From an uncultured Bacteroidales bacterium (lineage in GTDB: Bacteria; Bacteroidota; Bacteroidia; Bacteroidales; Bacteroidaceae), in NCBI GenBank assembly GCA_902763885.1, contig CACWTU010000010.1, forward strand, positions 1 to 64,000: 64,000 nucleotides of DNA. Direction: 5' to 3'. A model generated the notes under the pieces. The model worked only from the letters and a program-made list of their open reading frames with translations. It did no database searches and had not been told where the DNA came from. Positions 55,241 through 64,000 of this stretch are shown piece after piece; position 1 is the first letter of the stretch; the number at the start of each line of letters is the position of its first letter. The translations under genes and the position numbers were made by a program.

Positions 55241-56413
55241 CTACCGGTTATTTACCAGAGGCGCTTCTTCTGTCTCTCCATTACCATCAATATCATACGC
55301 GCTTGTAATCTGTCCTACCACAGTACAAGGATTGCCGGTTTTGACGGTGCTCTTCTTGACCTTCTCCCATACTGCAGCAACATCTGTTGACTTGGTATAG
55401 CTGAATACCTCAACGGTAAGGCCATCACCATATTTACCCTTAAGGTCATCAATCATGGCAGCAGTGATATTGCTTACCTTAATTGTTATTCCTTTTGAAT
55501 CATGAGTAATAGTAATATCAACATCAGCGTATGCCTTTGTATAAGTCTTATAGACTCTGATATCAAAATCATCCTGCTCAACTATATCGTCAAAATCAAG
55601 AGGAATATTTATCTCAACAGTCTCAACATCAGCTCTTACATGGATTGATGTCTTGATTTCACTCCACTCCAGATGCTCCTGCTGATGGATGTCAACCTCA
55701 ACATTATCAGGAATATTGTCAGGCTCACCTACTTCATAATCAACGATTGTACCGTTAACGTGCCAACCGTATCTCATACCAACCTCTTTCACTACATACC
55801 AAAGTACATGTGAATTCAGGTAATCGTGACCCAAACCTATCAGATAATTTACATCATCAATCTGTTCCTGAACCTTAGTTGTGCTCTGTCCTTTAGCCTC
55901 CAATGTAGCCTTCTTGGCAGTCAAATCAGTCAGCTCATCATCCAGTATATCCTCAACAGCCGGAGCCTCGGCAATTGCCAACTGTGTCTTAAGACCCTTC
56001 TTGTCATAAACATAACGGAACAAGCCTATGTTCTCACCTGTTTTCTTGTCTTTCTTGTAATAGTCAAGATCACGGTCGTTATAGTGTCCGTAAGGATAGG
56101 CTGTATAAACGCGACCTCTGTTCTTTCCGTCTTTACCTGCAGGACGGCCATAATAGAGAGCTGAACTCTTGTCAGTATAGTCAGGAATTGAGCGGTCTGC
56201 ACGGATAGAGAAACGGGCGGTTTCCCAACCTTCAAGTTCAGAAACATAGGGCCATGCGTAACCCTTTGTTGCATCAAAATTAAGAGATTGTCCTAAAGCA
56301 AAAACCTTTGTTTCAGGCAAGTTAGAACTGGTCTGCTCGTTTCCTTCATAAGAAACTTTTTCACATCCCATCAATGCTACAGCACCTAAAAGAAGCAATG
56401 CGATTTTTTTCAT
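55241..56413 (-). CDS. Uncharacterised lipoprotein
   Basis: 390 residues. The signal MKKIALLLLGAVALMGC has the lipobox cysteine at residue 17. No family is recognised. Residues about 60-140 are rich in Tyr, Asp and Lys (YYGRPAGKDGKNRGRVYTAY). Residues about 155-185 form a short coiled coil (DELTDLTAKKATLEAKGQ). The C-terminal half is acidic beta structure (VETVEINIPLDFDDIVEQDD). It stands alone with its own promoter and terminator. Confidence 0.75.
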   Translation of the reverse strand: MKKIALLLLGAVALMGCEKVSYEGNEQTSSNLPETKVFALGQSLNFDATKGYAWPYVSELEGWETARFSIRADRSIPDYTDKSSALYYGRPAGKDGKNRGRVYTAYPYGHYNDRDLDYYKKDKKTGENIGLFRYVYDKKGLKTQLAIAEAPAVEDILDDELTDLTAKKATLEAKGQSTTKVQEQIDDVNYLIGLGHDYLNSHVLWYVVKEVGMRYGWHVNGTIVDYEVGEPDNIPDNVEVDIHQQEHLEWSEIKTSIHVRADVETVEINIPLDFDDIVEQDDFDIRVYKTYTKAYADVDITITHDSKGITIKVSNITAAMIDDLKGKYGDGLTVEVFSYTKSTDVAAVWEKVKKSTVKTGNPCTVVGQITSAYDIDGNGETEEAPLVNNR

Positions 56414-56464
56414 AATTCAAATATTATTTTGTCCCTTTTTTATTTCAAAACTCATTTGACGCCG

Positions 56465-56472
56465 CAAAGGTA
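56465..56472 (-). promoter_or_regulatory. -7 box of the uncharacterised lipoprotein gene
   Basis: The minus strand reads TACCTTTG, an exact TAnnTTTG match, 52 bases before the ATG. The remaining DNA up to the guaA stop is AT-rich and shows no further feature. Confidence 0.5.
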
Positions 56473-56585
56473 CAATTAAAAAATGAGTCAGCAAACCGTT
56501 TTTATTAAAAACTTATAAACCGAACATATTTTTTCTTCTGAGAATCAAAGTGTTGCCTACACATATCAATTTACCGGAAACAACA

Positions 56586-58106
56586 TCACTCCCACTCTAT
56601 TGTGGCTGGCGGTTTTGATGAGATATCATAGCAGACGCGGTTCACGCCCTTGACCTTATTGATGATCTCATTGCTGACCCAGTGCATGAACTCATATGGC
56701 AGTTCAGCCCAATCAGCTGTCATTGCATCAACACTGGTCACTGCACGCAGAGCCACTGCATTGTCAAAAGTACGCTCATCGCCCATTACGCCTACAGTAT
56801 GGTCAGCCAAAAGAATTGCTCCGGCCTGCCATATCTTATCGTAGAGTTTCCTCTCACGCAGACCGTTTATGAATATAGCGTCAGCCTCCTGCAGCACAGC
56901 CACCTTCTGTGGAGTGATATCACCTATGATACGTACAGCCAGACCGGGACCCGGGAACGGATGGCGGCCTATCAGATGTTCCGGTATACCCAGACGGCGT
57001 CCTATGGCACGGACCTCATCCTTGAAAAGCCACTTGAGCGGCTCGCAAAGCCTGAGTCCCATCTTGGCGGGTAGGCCACCCACATTGTGATGACTCTTAA
57101 TGGTCTTGCCGGTTATGTTAAGGCTCTCAATGCGATCCGGATAGATCGTACCCTGAGCCAACCATTTTGCATCAGTTATCTTGGAGGCCTCGGCATCAAA
57201 CACCTCAATGAAATCGCGGCCTATTATCTTACGTTTTTTCTCAGGGTCACTCACGCCCTCCAGATCCCTGAAGAACATATCCGATGCATCAACACCCTTT
57301 ACGTTCAGACCTAAACAGACGTAATCATTAAGTACGTCAGTAAACTCATTCTTACGCAACAGGCCATGGTTTACGAATATGCAGGTCAGGTTCTTGCCTA
57401 TAGCCTTATTAAGCAGCACTGCGGCTACTGACGAATCAACACCACCGCTGAGACCAAGAACAACCTTATCATTACCAAGTTCAGCCTTGAGTTCACCCAC
57501 GGTTTTCTCAATAAATGAATCTGAAGTCCACTCCTTACGGCTGCCACAAATACCAATGACAAAATTCTCAAGCAGCAGTTTACCCTGCAGGGAATGAACC
57601 ACCTCAGGATGGAACTGCACGCCCCAGACACGTTTCTCCGCATTTTCAAAAGCAGCATACTTGACACTGTCAGTTGATGCTGTAACGTGATAGCCGGCCG
57701 GTATTGCGGTAATGGAATCACCATGGCTCATCCACACCTGCGAACCCTTGTCAAAACCCTTGAACAGCGGGCAGGCAGGATCAATGTAACCGAGTGAGGC
57801 ATGACCGTACTCACGAGTACCGGCCTGCTCCACCTTACCACCGTAAGTATAGCTCAGCAACTGTGCACCGTAACAGATACCAAGTACAGGGCACTTTCCT
57901 ACTATGCCTGTCAGATCAGGGCGGAAAGCGTCATCGGCATATACGCTCAGGGGTGAACCGCTCAGAATAACGCCAATCACATCAGGGTCATCAGCCGGAA
58001 AGCTGTTGTAAGGCAATATCTCACAGAATGTATCCAACTCCCTGACCCTGCGGCCGATAAGCTGTGTAGTCTGTGAACCAAAATCCAGTATTATAATCTT
58101 TTGCAT
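56586..58106 (-). CDS. guaA: GMP synthase (glutamine-hydrolysing)
   Basis: 506 residues. The class I amidotransferase domain (about 1-185) has the nucleophile in GICYGAQLL and HPEVVHS. The ATP-pyrophosphatase domain has the P-loop [13 protein letters not shown]. The dimerisation domain ends with the invariant KPPATIEWE. It converts XMP to GMP with glutamine and ATP. Monocistronic on this strand, divergent from the LytTR gene. Confidence 0.98.
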   Translation of the reverse strand: MQKIIILDFGSQTTQLIGRRVRELDTFCEILPYNSFPADDPDVIGVILSGSPLSVYADDAFRPDLTGIVGKCPVLGICYGAQLLSYTYGGKVEQAGTREYGHASLGYIDPACPLFKGFDKGSQVWMSHGDSITAIPAGYHVTASTDSVKYAAFENAEKRVWGVQFHPEVVHSLQGKLLLENFVIGICGSRKEWTSDSFIEKTVGELKAELGNDKVVLGLSGGVDSSVAAVLLNKAIGKNLTCIFVNHGLLRKNEFTDVLNDYVCLGLNVKGVDASDMFFRDLEGVSDPEKKRKIIGRDFIEVFDAEASKITDAKWLAQGTIYPDRIESLNITGKTIKSHHNVGGLPAKMGLRLCEPLKWLFKDEVRAIGRRLGIPEHLIGRHPFPGPGLAVRIIGDITPQKVAVLQEADAIFINGLRERKLYDKIWQAGAILLADHTVGVMGDERTFDNAVALRAVTSVDAMTADWAELPYEFMHWVSNEIINKVKGVNRVCYDISSKPPATIEWE

Positions 58107-58141
58107 ACAGGTATTGAAGTTTCTCTCAATTTTTCAGGCTG

Positions 58142-58149
58142 CAAAATTA
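58142..58149 (-). promoter_or_regulatory. -7 box of guaA
   Basis: The minus strand reads TAATTTTG, an exact TAnnTTTG match, 35 bases before the guaA ATG. It lies back to back with the plus-strand box at 58163. Confidence 0.4.
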
Positions 58150-58162
58150 CACAAAAAAAGTG

Positions 58163-58170
58163 TACCTTTG
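58163..58170 (+). promoter_or_regulatory. -7 box six bases before the LytTR gene
   Basis: TACCTTTG matches TAnnTTTG exactly. The ATG at 58177 follows after 6 bases, the same spacing as at 34516-34530. Confidence 0.5.
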
Positions 58171-58176
58171 CAGCGT

Positions 58177-59043
58177 ATGACAAGAAACAGCAACATAACA
58201 GTTCCAAAACAGATGCTGCAGAGAAATTTTCTGTTGCGCACGGTACTTTTTGTGTCACTGTTCTCGATGCTGTTCATGTCATTGTACCAGCCCACATTAG
58301 CTTATTCAACTACATGGTTCGGCTTCCACTCCTGGAAACAGACAAGCATCACCACTCTGTTTTATGTCGTTGCCATCAGCACTCTTATCTTGAGTAAAAT
58401 ATTGCTGTCAGCTTTCAGCAACAGGCATGATGTGACAGTCCGCAGGATTCTCTTATGGCTTATAGCAGAGTTTATTGTCATAGCAACTGAATACTACTTC
58501 TTTACCGTCTTTTTCAAACTCGGCTCCGTTGAAGTTCCTCAGTTATTGCTTAGAATCCCGCTGTGCGTAGCTCTCATACTATGCATCCCCTACTCTATAA
58601 TATGGTTCTACGCCCAGTACAAGGCAAAGAAAGAGGAACTGGAGTTGTTCAAGATTACGCACAAGCGTGAGATAATGGAGTCAAGCCATCGTTTGATCCA
58701 GTTCCGCGACAGCCAGGGCAAACATAAGATGTCCCTCAGTGAGGATTCTATCTTCTACATAGAGTCACAGGACAATTATGTACAGATTTTTTACAATCTG
58801 GAAGGCAAACTCTCAAGCTATCTGCTACGCAGTACATCACAAAAGATCGAGGAGGACCTGACAGACACATCAATCATACGCTGCCGCAGGTCATTCCTGG
58901 TCAACACCTCCAAGATTGTCCATTGGGGCAAGGAACACAGCCACTTTATCATAACGCTTGACCATCCGTCAGGCAAAGCCATAACAGTCACTCCAGCCTA
59001 TTACCGGGCCATTCTCACCCAACTTGACAGGCGGTCATTATAA
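58177..59043 (+). CDS. Membrane-anchored LytTR transcription regulator
   Basis: 288 residues from the ATG at 58177. The longer frame begins upstream of the -7 box; an ATG at 58213 is an alternative. Four hydrophobic segments occupy about residues 14-150. A short linker helix (KAKKEELELFKITHKREIME) follows. The last 100 residues are a LytTR DNA-binding domain (LSEDSIFYIESQDNYVQIFY, IRCRRSFLVNTSKIV). There is no receiver domain, so a membrane signal may act directly on the DNA-binding part. Target genes are unknown. Confidence 0.85.
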   Translation: MTRNSNITVPKQMLQRNFLLRTVLFVSLFSMLFMSLYQPTLAYSTTWFGFHSWKQTSITTLFYVVAISTLILSKILLSAFSNRHDVTVRRILLWLIAEFIVIATEYYFFTVFFKLGSVEVPQLLLRIPLCVALILCIPYSIIWFYAQYKAKKEELELFKITHKREIMESSHRLIQFRDSQGKHKMSLSEDSIFYIESQDNYVQIFYNLEGKLSSYLLRSTSQKIEEDLTDTSIIRCRRSFLVNTSKIVHWGKEHSHFIITLDHPSGKAITVTPAYYRAILTQLDRRSL

Positions 59044-59066
59044 AACAATCCGGTATTCTTATGTTG

Positions 59067-60350
59067 TCAAGGTTTTTTCTCAGATGGAGAATCCTTGAAC
59101 ACTATTGCGAACAGGATGGTGACCAGCAGCATATATACCGCAAACACATACCAGGCGGAGCTCCAGTCCGGAACGGCAGCCTTGAATACATAATGATCCA
59201 TTACGGAACCTGCACATATCATACCGATGGTTGCACCGAATCCGTTTGACATCATCATAAACAAGCCCTGCGCACTCGCCCTGATACTTTTATCCGCATT
59301 CTGCTCCACATAAAGCGAGCCTGCTATATTATAAAAATCGAATGCTATGCCATACAATATGCAGCTTAGGATAAACAGCAACACGCCAGGCATATCCGGA
59401 CTGCCCAGACCGAACAGTCCGAACCTGAGCACCCAGGCCGTCATTGACATAAGCAGAACCTTCTTTACCCCCAACCTTTTCATACAGAACGGAACAAGCA
59501 GGAAGCACAACGTCTCAGAAATCTGCGACAATGACAGCAATGCGTTGGAATTCTTTACCGCAAACGTATCAGCCAAGGCTGGATTGTTTGAGAAAGACCC
59601 GAGGAAAGTATTTGCATATCCGTTGGTTATCTGAAGGGCTGAGCCCATAAGTATCGCAAACACAAGAAACACCGCCATCCTTCCCTGTTTGAACAGGCTG
59701 AAAGCCTTAATGCCAAATGCCTCCGACACGCTCTTGCCGCCCCTGACAGGACATTCCGGAAGCGTCAGTGCATACAGGCATAACACTATTGACAAGGCGC
59801 CCGACAGAATAAGCTGAGTGCAAGACTCCTGCATCCGCACACCATTTATTGAGATCCAGTTCACAGCCAGCATGCTGCATATGAATCCCACAGTGCCGAA
59901 CAGGCGTATTGGAGGGTAGTCCCTGACAGGATCTCCTCCAGCACGGGTTATAATGCTATAAGAGACCGAATTGACAAGCGCCACCGTAGGCATAAAGAAA
60001 ACTATGCTCAGAACGTACAATGTGTAGAGCGGGCCGAACTCCACCTGAGTGGACTTAAGGCAGTATAATCCGGCAGAAAGCATGAATATTCCAGCCAGCG
60101 CGTGGCATAAGGAGAGCAGGCGCTGTCCCTGGATATATCGGTCAGCCACTAATCCTATCAGTGCAGGCATAAAGAGGGATACTGCACCATTGGCTGCGAA
60201 GAACCACTTGATCTGGCTGCCAAGACCGGCAATGGCCAGATATCGGCCTATGGAGATAAGATAGGCTCCCCAAACGGCATATTGCAGGAAGACCAGTATT
60301 ACCAGACCTAACTTCAGGGAGGTCTTGAGTGGAGATTTATTATTAGGCAT
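59067..60350 (-). CDS. MFS transporter, nucleoside:H+ symporter type
   Basis: 427 residues with about 12 membrane helices. The start (LGLVILVFLQYAVWGAYLIS), the loop GLVADRYIQGQRLL and the C-terminal half (SIRASAQGLFMMMSNGFGAT) resemble the NupG/XapB nucleoside symporters common in Bacteroidales. It likely imports nucleosides, matching the nucleoside phosphorylase elsewhere in the window. Convergent with the LytTR gene across 23 bases. Confidence 0.88.
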   Translation of the reverse strand: MPNNKSPLKTSLKLGLVILVFLQYAVWGAYLISIGRYLAIAGLGSQIKWFFAANGAVSLFMPALIGLVADRYIQGQRLLSLCHALAGIFMLSAGLYCLKSTQVEFGPLYTLYVLSIVFFMPTVALVNSVSYSIITRAGGDPVRDYPPIRLFGTVGFICSMLAVNWISINGVRMQESCTQLILSGALSIVLCLYALTLPECPVRGGKSVSEAFGIKAFSLFKQGRMAVFLVFAILMGSALQITNGYANTFLGSFSNNPALADTFAVKNSNALLSLSQISETLCFLLVPFCMKRLGVKKVLLMSMTAWVLRFGLFGLGSPDMPGVLLFILSCILYGIAFDFYNIAGSLYVEQNADKSIRASAQGLFMMMSNGFGATIGMICAGSVMDHYVFKAAVPDWSSAWYVFAVYMLLVTILFAIVFKDSPSEKKP

Positions 60351-60460
60351 ACAACACGTTTTTGCTGTGCGAAATTAGCAAAACCATATGAAAAACCACA
60401 AAAATATCGCCAAAACACATTTTTGTATAATGTTCTATTAAATAAATATTACAATAATAC

Positions 60461-60468
60461 TATCTTTG
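60461..60468 (+). promoter_or_regulatory. -7 box of the DUF3575/Omp85 operon
   Basis: TATCTTTG, an exact TAnnTTTG match, ends 30 bases before the chosen ATG at 60499 and overlaps the first in-frame upstream codon. This supports the downstream start. Confidence 0.5.
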
Positions 60469-60498
60469 CAAATTAGCATACTAATGTGCACGCATGAT

Positions 60499-61908
60499 AT
60501 GAACAGAAAAAAGGATACTATCAGCAATTTGTTCCGTACGGTCATATTGGTACTTTGTACCATCCTGACAGGGACACTGCGTGCCCAAAGTTCCTACCCG
60601 GCAGACAATCCGCTTATTGCAGGTGACACTCTTGTTGACCGCGTAAAGCCCAAACCCGCCCCTGACAGCATCTATATCGCTACTGATTACATCGAGATCC
60701 ATTTCAAGCTGGATAAATCTGACCTGGATATCTCCTACATGGGCAACGGCATCGCACTCATGCGTTTGGAAAGAGTGATAGATTCCATAGGCGTTGATAA
60801 AATCAAAGAGATAGAGATAGTATCACAATCATCGCCTGAAGGCCCCTATGAACGAAACGTGACACTTACTGAACAGCGTTCAAAGGTAATGGTCAACTAC
60901 ATGTACAGAATGTTTCCTGACCTGAAGGAAAAGATTACCGTCAACAAAATCACAGAAGCCTGGGATAATCTTAGCCAATATGTTGAAAAGGATCCCAATC
61001 TTGAGGATGACACAAAGAAAACAATTCTGGACATCATCCACTCTGATGAGTTAAGCCTTGCCACCAAGAAATCAAAACTCAAGAACACACTTGGTGAAAA
61101 CCCCAAGACAGGCGATGTGTACAAATATCTTACCGCCACTTACTATCCGGTCATCAGAAACTCCGGTATGTACATCCTACACATAGTTGAGCCAACTCAA
61201 TTAAAGCCTGATACGCCATTCATAGAAGAGACATCGCCAAGCCCGTCAGACATAGATTACGAGCCACAGCAGATATTGCCTGAAGAATCAAGGAAACGCC
61301 CGATTCTGGCAGTCAAGACCAACCTTCTGTATGATGCATTCTTTACTAAGGATATGGGATGGGCTCCCATTTACAACATAGAACTTGAGTACTATCCCAC
61401 TGAGAAGGGTCGCTGGACGTGGTTGTTGGAGTATGAGTTCCCATGGCATTCCATACCGAGCAAGCATCAGTATCTGCAGATGCTTAACCTGCAGTTTGAA
61501 GGACGCAGATACTTCAAGGAAGACTCCCATCACTCCGGACATTATCTTTCAGCATATATAGGAGCAAACTACTTTGATTTCTGCTTTGACAAGGAATACG
61601 GACATGGCTACCAGGGTGAAGGTGGCGGCCTGGGACTTGGCTATGGTTATGTGCTGCCCTTAGGTAAGAATCCTGAAACCAGATGGAAACTGGAGTTCTT
61701 TATTAAAGCGGGTATATATTACGCACTTTACGATCCCTATGATGCAGGTAATCCTTTTGCGGGCAAGTACTACTATGATTGGCATCTTGAGCCGGAAAGG
61801 TTCAGAAAGAGAAACAAACTGTATGAAAGATACCATTTAACGGGTGGAGGTATAACCATCAGTTATGACCTCATCAGAAAGAAAGTCAAGAACACCAAAA
61901 GCAAATAA
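60499..61908 (+). CDS. DUF3575 outer-membrane protein with OmpA-like N-terminal segment
   Basis: 469 residues from the ATG at 60499, giving a signal peptide ending TGTLRAQ. Residues about 60-150 resemble an OmpA-type periplasmic fold (IEIHFKLDKSDLDISYMGNG, IEIVSQSSPEGPYERNVTLT). The C-terminal 200 residues are a DUF3575 beta-barrel (LAVKTNLLYDAFFTKDMGWA). DUF3575 proteins often accompany Bacteroidales fimbrial or surface loci, but none is seen here. Its stop shares a base with the start of the next gene (TAATG). Confidence 0.8.
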   Translation: MNRKKDTISNLFRTVILVLCTILTGTLRAQSSYPADNPLIAGDTLVDRVKPKPAPDSIYIATDYIEIHFKLDKSDLDISYMGNGIALMRLERVIDSIGVDKIKEIEIVSQSSPEGPYERNVTLTEQRSKVMVNYMYRMFPDLKEKITVNKITEAWDNLSQYVEKDPNLEDDTKKTILDIIHSDELSLATKKSKLKNTLGENPKTGDVYKYLTATYYPVIRNSGMYILHIVEPTQLKPDTPFIEETSPSPSDIDYEPQQILPEESRKRPILAVKTNLLYDAFFTKDMGWAPIYNIELEYYPTEKGRWTWLLEYEFPWHSIPSKHQYLQMLNLQFEGRRYFKEDSHHSGHYLSAYIGANYFDFCFDKEYGHGYQGEGGGLGLGYGYVLPLGKNPETRWKLEFFIKAGIYYALYDPYDAGNPFAGKYYYDWHLEPERFRKRNKLYERYHLTGGGITISYDLIRKKVKNTKSK

Positions 61909-63194
61909 TGAAAAAAGCATATCTACTATTGGTTGTCATGATCATTTCCTTGCCCTTCAAGGCACAGGAAAAAGAGATAATCAAGACCGGATGGAACTTT
62001 GGTCCGCTTCCTGTAGTAGGATTTGATTCAGACCTGGGTTTCCAGTACGGGATATGCTGTGACATCTTCAATTTCGGGAACGGATCCAATTATCCCAATT
62101 ATGATTTCAAGATAAACCTTGAAGCATCAACCTACACAAAAGGCTCAAGCGTACTGCGTACATACGGTGATTTCAAACACCTGATCCCGGGCGGCAAGCT
62201 GTTCTTTGACGTAGCATATTTCAATGCGCCCAAGTTCGGTTTTTACGGATACAACGGTTATGCATCCAAATTTGACCCTGACAGGATTGAATGGGCATCA
62301 GCCGACAAGGCAACCGCCGATGCCAAATCAGGTTTCAACTTCATGTCACGCAACCAGTTCCGCGCATTGGCAAGCATATCCAAGACCATAACGGGTAACT
62401 TAAGTGCAGCTGCAGGTGTGGCATTCTATCATATCACCACAGACCGTTTGAGTCTGGATGAATACGAAGGCCAGTCCACCCTGTATGACCGGTATGTTGC
62501 ATCAAACCTGATTCATGACAATGAAAAAGACGGCGGCAACGTAACTCAGCTCAGGCTGGGTGTGGTTTATGATTCACGCAATCATGACAGTGACCCTACC
62601 AGCGGAGAGAACATAGAGGTGTCATTGGTTTACAGCCCTGACATAATTGACAGATGCGGATACAGCAACCTGGGATTACACATGAGTCTCTCCCAGTTCC
62701 TGCCTATCTATTCAGACCGGATCACTCTTGCATACCGGGCACTTGTCCAGTTAAAGCTGTGGGGTGATATCCCTTATTATTTCACAAATAACATAAACAG
62801 CATGTTCTTCCGTAAGATGTACACTGAAGGTCTTGGCGGCAGCGCATCTGTAAGAGGAGTGAACCGCAATGGAGTATTGGGCAACGGATTCGTAATGTTT
62901 AATGCCGAGATGCGCTGGCGCATATATGACTTCAAGTTCATAAACCAAAACTGGCAGATAGCCACCAATCCTTTCTTTGATGCCGGCAATATTCTGCAGG
63001 CATACCGTCTGGAGGAGCAAAAGAGAGCCGGGTTATATTCAGGTGATGAATATGTAATACACTACACTGCGGGAATTGGCCTTAAACTGGTTATGAATCA
63101 CAACATGGTATTGTCATTTGAGGCGGGCAAGCCTTTTAGCAAGAATGACGGTGCCGGTTTATGGACCAACATAGGATTCAATTATCTGTTTTGA
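61908..63194 (+). CDS. Omp85-type (bacterial surface antigen) barrel without POTRA domains
   Basis: 428 residues with a signal peptide (LLLVVMIISLPFKAQ). The rest is beta-barrel. GLGGSASVRGVNRNGVLGNG contains the VRG motif of Omp85 loop 6, and the C-terminus ends in NYLF. No N-terminal POTRA repeats fit in the 40 residues before the barrel. It may be a stand-alone outer-membrane channel. Coupled by a 1-base overlap to the DUF3575 gene. Confidence 0.8.
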   Translation: MKKAYLLLVVMIISLPFKAQEKEIIKTGWNFGPLPVVGFDSDLGFQYGICCDIFNFGNGSNYPNYDFKINLEASTYTKGSSVLRTYGDFKHLIPGGKLFFDVAYFNAPKFGFYGYNGYASKFDPDRIEWASADKATADAKSGFNFMSRNQFRALASISKTITGNLSAAAGVAFYHITTDRLSLDEYEGQSTLYDRYVASNLIHDNEKDGGNVTQLRLGVVYDSRNHDSDPTSGENIEVSLVYSPDIIDRCGYSNLGLHMSLSQFLPIYSDRITLAYRALVQLKLWGDIPYYFTNNINSMFFRKMYTEGLGGSASVRGVNRNGVLGNGFVMFNAEMRWRIYDFKFINQNWQIATNPFFDAGNILQAYRLEEQKRAGLYSGDEYVIHYTAGIGLKLVMNHNMVLSFEAGKPFSKNDGAGLWTNIGFNYLF

Positions 63195-63200
63195 TTTCTT

Positions 63201-64000
63201 ATGTCACGCCTCCATCTGTCCGCCCTTATCATAAGCCTTGCATTAATACCTGCTTTTGCCGCAGCTGCTGACGGTGATACGCAGGATACCAAAGACGGAT
63301 GGTCCGTTACACCAGTACCCGCACTGGCATATGACTCTGACTTTGGATTGATGGCCGGCGGTTTTGTTGACATCAACTACTACGGAGGGCTCTACCCCAA
63401 CTATAAGCACCGCATCTGCCTGGAAGCCCTGACATACTCCAAACATGCCAGCTTCTACATGCTCCAGTATGATTCCAAATACATCATACCCAAGACAAGG
63501 ACATCGGCCAAGATTTATTATGACAACAATCCCCTGTATTGGTTCTACGGATTTAACGGTGCGGTCAATGATTATGACTCAGATAAGAACTGCAACCATG
63601 ACAAAGGCATAGCCTATTACAGCTACGACCGCAAATTCATCAACACAAGACTGGAGTTTGAGGGCGAGTTGTCAAAGAATCTTGACTGGACAGCCAAACT
63701 TGCGTATTGGCATTATTGGATAAAGGAACTTAACTGGGAAGGGTATAACCCAGACAACACTCTATTCCGTGAATACAGGCAATATGGACTGATTGAGGAT
63801 GATGAATCCAAAGGAGGCAACATGATGGAATTCCAGCTTGGATTCAAATATGACTCGCGCAATATGGAATCGGCCCCGACAAAAGGTATTTATGCTGACC
63901 TTAATGCTGCATGGGCTCCCGATGTCTTCCATACCGGATATGATTTCCTAAAACTTGCGGCACGCTTCCGTCAGTATATCAGCCTTGGCACCGAACGTCT
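63201..64000 (+). CDS. Second Omp85-type barrel, paralogue of the preceding gene, partial
   Basis: The frame opens at the ATG at 63201 (MSRLHLSALIISLALIPAFA, a signal peptide) and is open to the window end, giving 266 codons. It aligns with the previous protein throughout: TPVPALAYDSDFGLMAGGFV against LPVVGFDSDLGFQYG, WFYGFNGAVNDYD against FGFYGYNGYASKFD, and LGFKYDSRNMESAPTKGIYA against LGVVYDSRNHDSDPTSGENI. It starts 6 bases after the stop of its paralogue, so the pair is a tandem duplication in one operon. The 3' end is outside the window. Confidence 0.85.
   Translation, partial: MSRLHLSALIISLALIPAFAAAADGDTQDTKDGWSVTPVPALAYDSDFGLMAGGFVDINYYGGLYPNYKHRICLEALTYSKHASFYMLQYDSKYIIPKTRTSAKIYYDNNPLYWFYGFNGAVNDYDSDKNCNHDKGIAYYSYDRKFINTRLEFEGELSKNLDWTAKLAYWHYWIKELNWEGYNPDNTLFREYRQYGLIEDDESKGGNMMEFQLGFKYDSRNMESAPTKGIYADLNAAWAPDVFHTGYDFLKLAARFRQYISLGTER

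Noticed and set aside
56414-56585. Gap between the lipoprotein gene and guaA scanned for a purine riboswitch or tRNA
   Set aside because: It lies at the 3' end of guaA, is AT-rich and shows no cloverleaf or riboswitch core; only the -7 box of the lipoprotein gene is convincing.

Overview
The window is a contiguous piece of a Bacteroidales chromosome of moderate GC content. The evidence is the gene content (a TonB receptor with a carboxypeptidase-regulatory N-terminus, DUF4270, DUF4838, DUF1573, DUF3575, GH43/GH57/GH133 enzymes, sorting-domain-like C-termini) and the promoter style: many genes have a TAnnTTTG -7 box rather than a sigma70 -10 box. The family could be Prevotellaceae-like, but I cannot fix the genus from sequence alone. 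I see no rRNA, tRNA, CRISPR array, integrase or transposase. No stretch longer than 300 bases lacks a gene.

Layout. 1-3431 (minus): an operon of heterodisulfide-reductase-like Fe-S proteins, including a fused membrane cytochrome/Fe-S subunit; the HdrB-like gene is cut by the window edge. 3542-4621: a double VOC-domain protein. 4793-5830: a minimal TatA-TatC translocase. 5802-10923 (minus): nitroreductase, DUF2520, KdsC-like phosphatase, Maf and a tandem GH43-CBM6-GH43-CBM6 enzyme, packed as one unit. 11009-14335: a TonB-dependent receptor that meets a methyltransferase tail to tail. 14413-15785: a beta-propeller lipoprotein gene bracketed by two identical 73-bp palindromes in inverted orientation. 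15889-20192: a sodium-pumping methylmalonyl-CoA decarboxylase operon (epimerase, carboxyltransferase, OadG-like, biotin carrier with two biotin domains, OadB-like). 20329-21503 (minus): panD-panC. 21629-26862: a half-length glycogen-synthase homologue, a DUF4270 lipoprotein and a macroglobulin-like protein. 26887-31432 (minus): debranching enzyme, GT4 and GH57, a glycogen cassette. 31594-33939: an NfnAB-like fusion. 34068-38217: DUF486, a TPR/PD40 protein, a nucleoside phosphorylase and mnmE.

38309-45331 (minus) is a four-gene operon of secreted CotH-kinase-like and Cthe_2159-type beta-helix proteins, including a protein that fuses the two. Upstream, with its own promoter, lies a GH43 lipoprotein. 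47311-55158 is a probable exopolysaccharide synthesis and export operon: membrane HEAT-like protein, processive GT2, TPR plus YaiO-like outer-membrane barrel, DUF4838 and DUF1573. 55241-64000 holds a novel-looking lipoprotein, guaA, a membrane-anchored LytTR regulator, a nucleoside transporter, a DUF3575/OmpA-like protein and two tandem Omp85-type barrels without POTRA domains; the last runs off the window.

The strongest non-coding signals are two repeat families. One is the 73-bp palindrome pair, with a shorter relative used as a probable terminator at 23919-23957. The other is a roughly 135-bp element with ATTGAAA-rich terminal inverted repeats around a terminator hairpin. It occurs twice, in opposite orientation, and each copy sits exactly between the stop codons of convergent genes.
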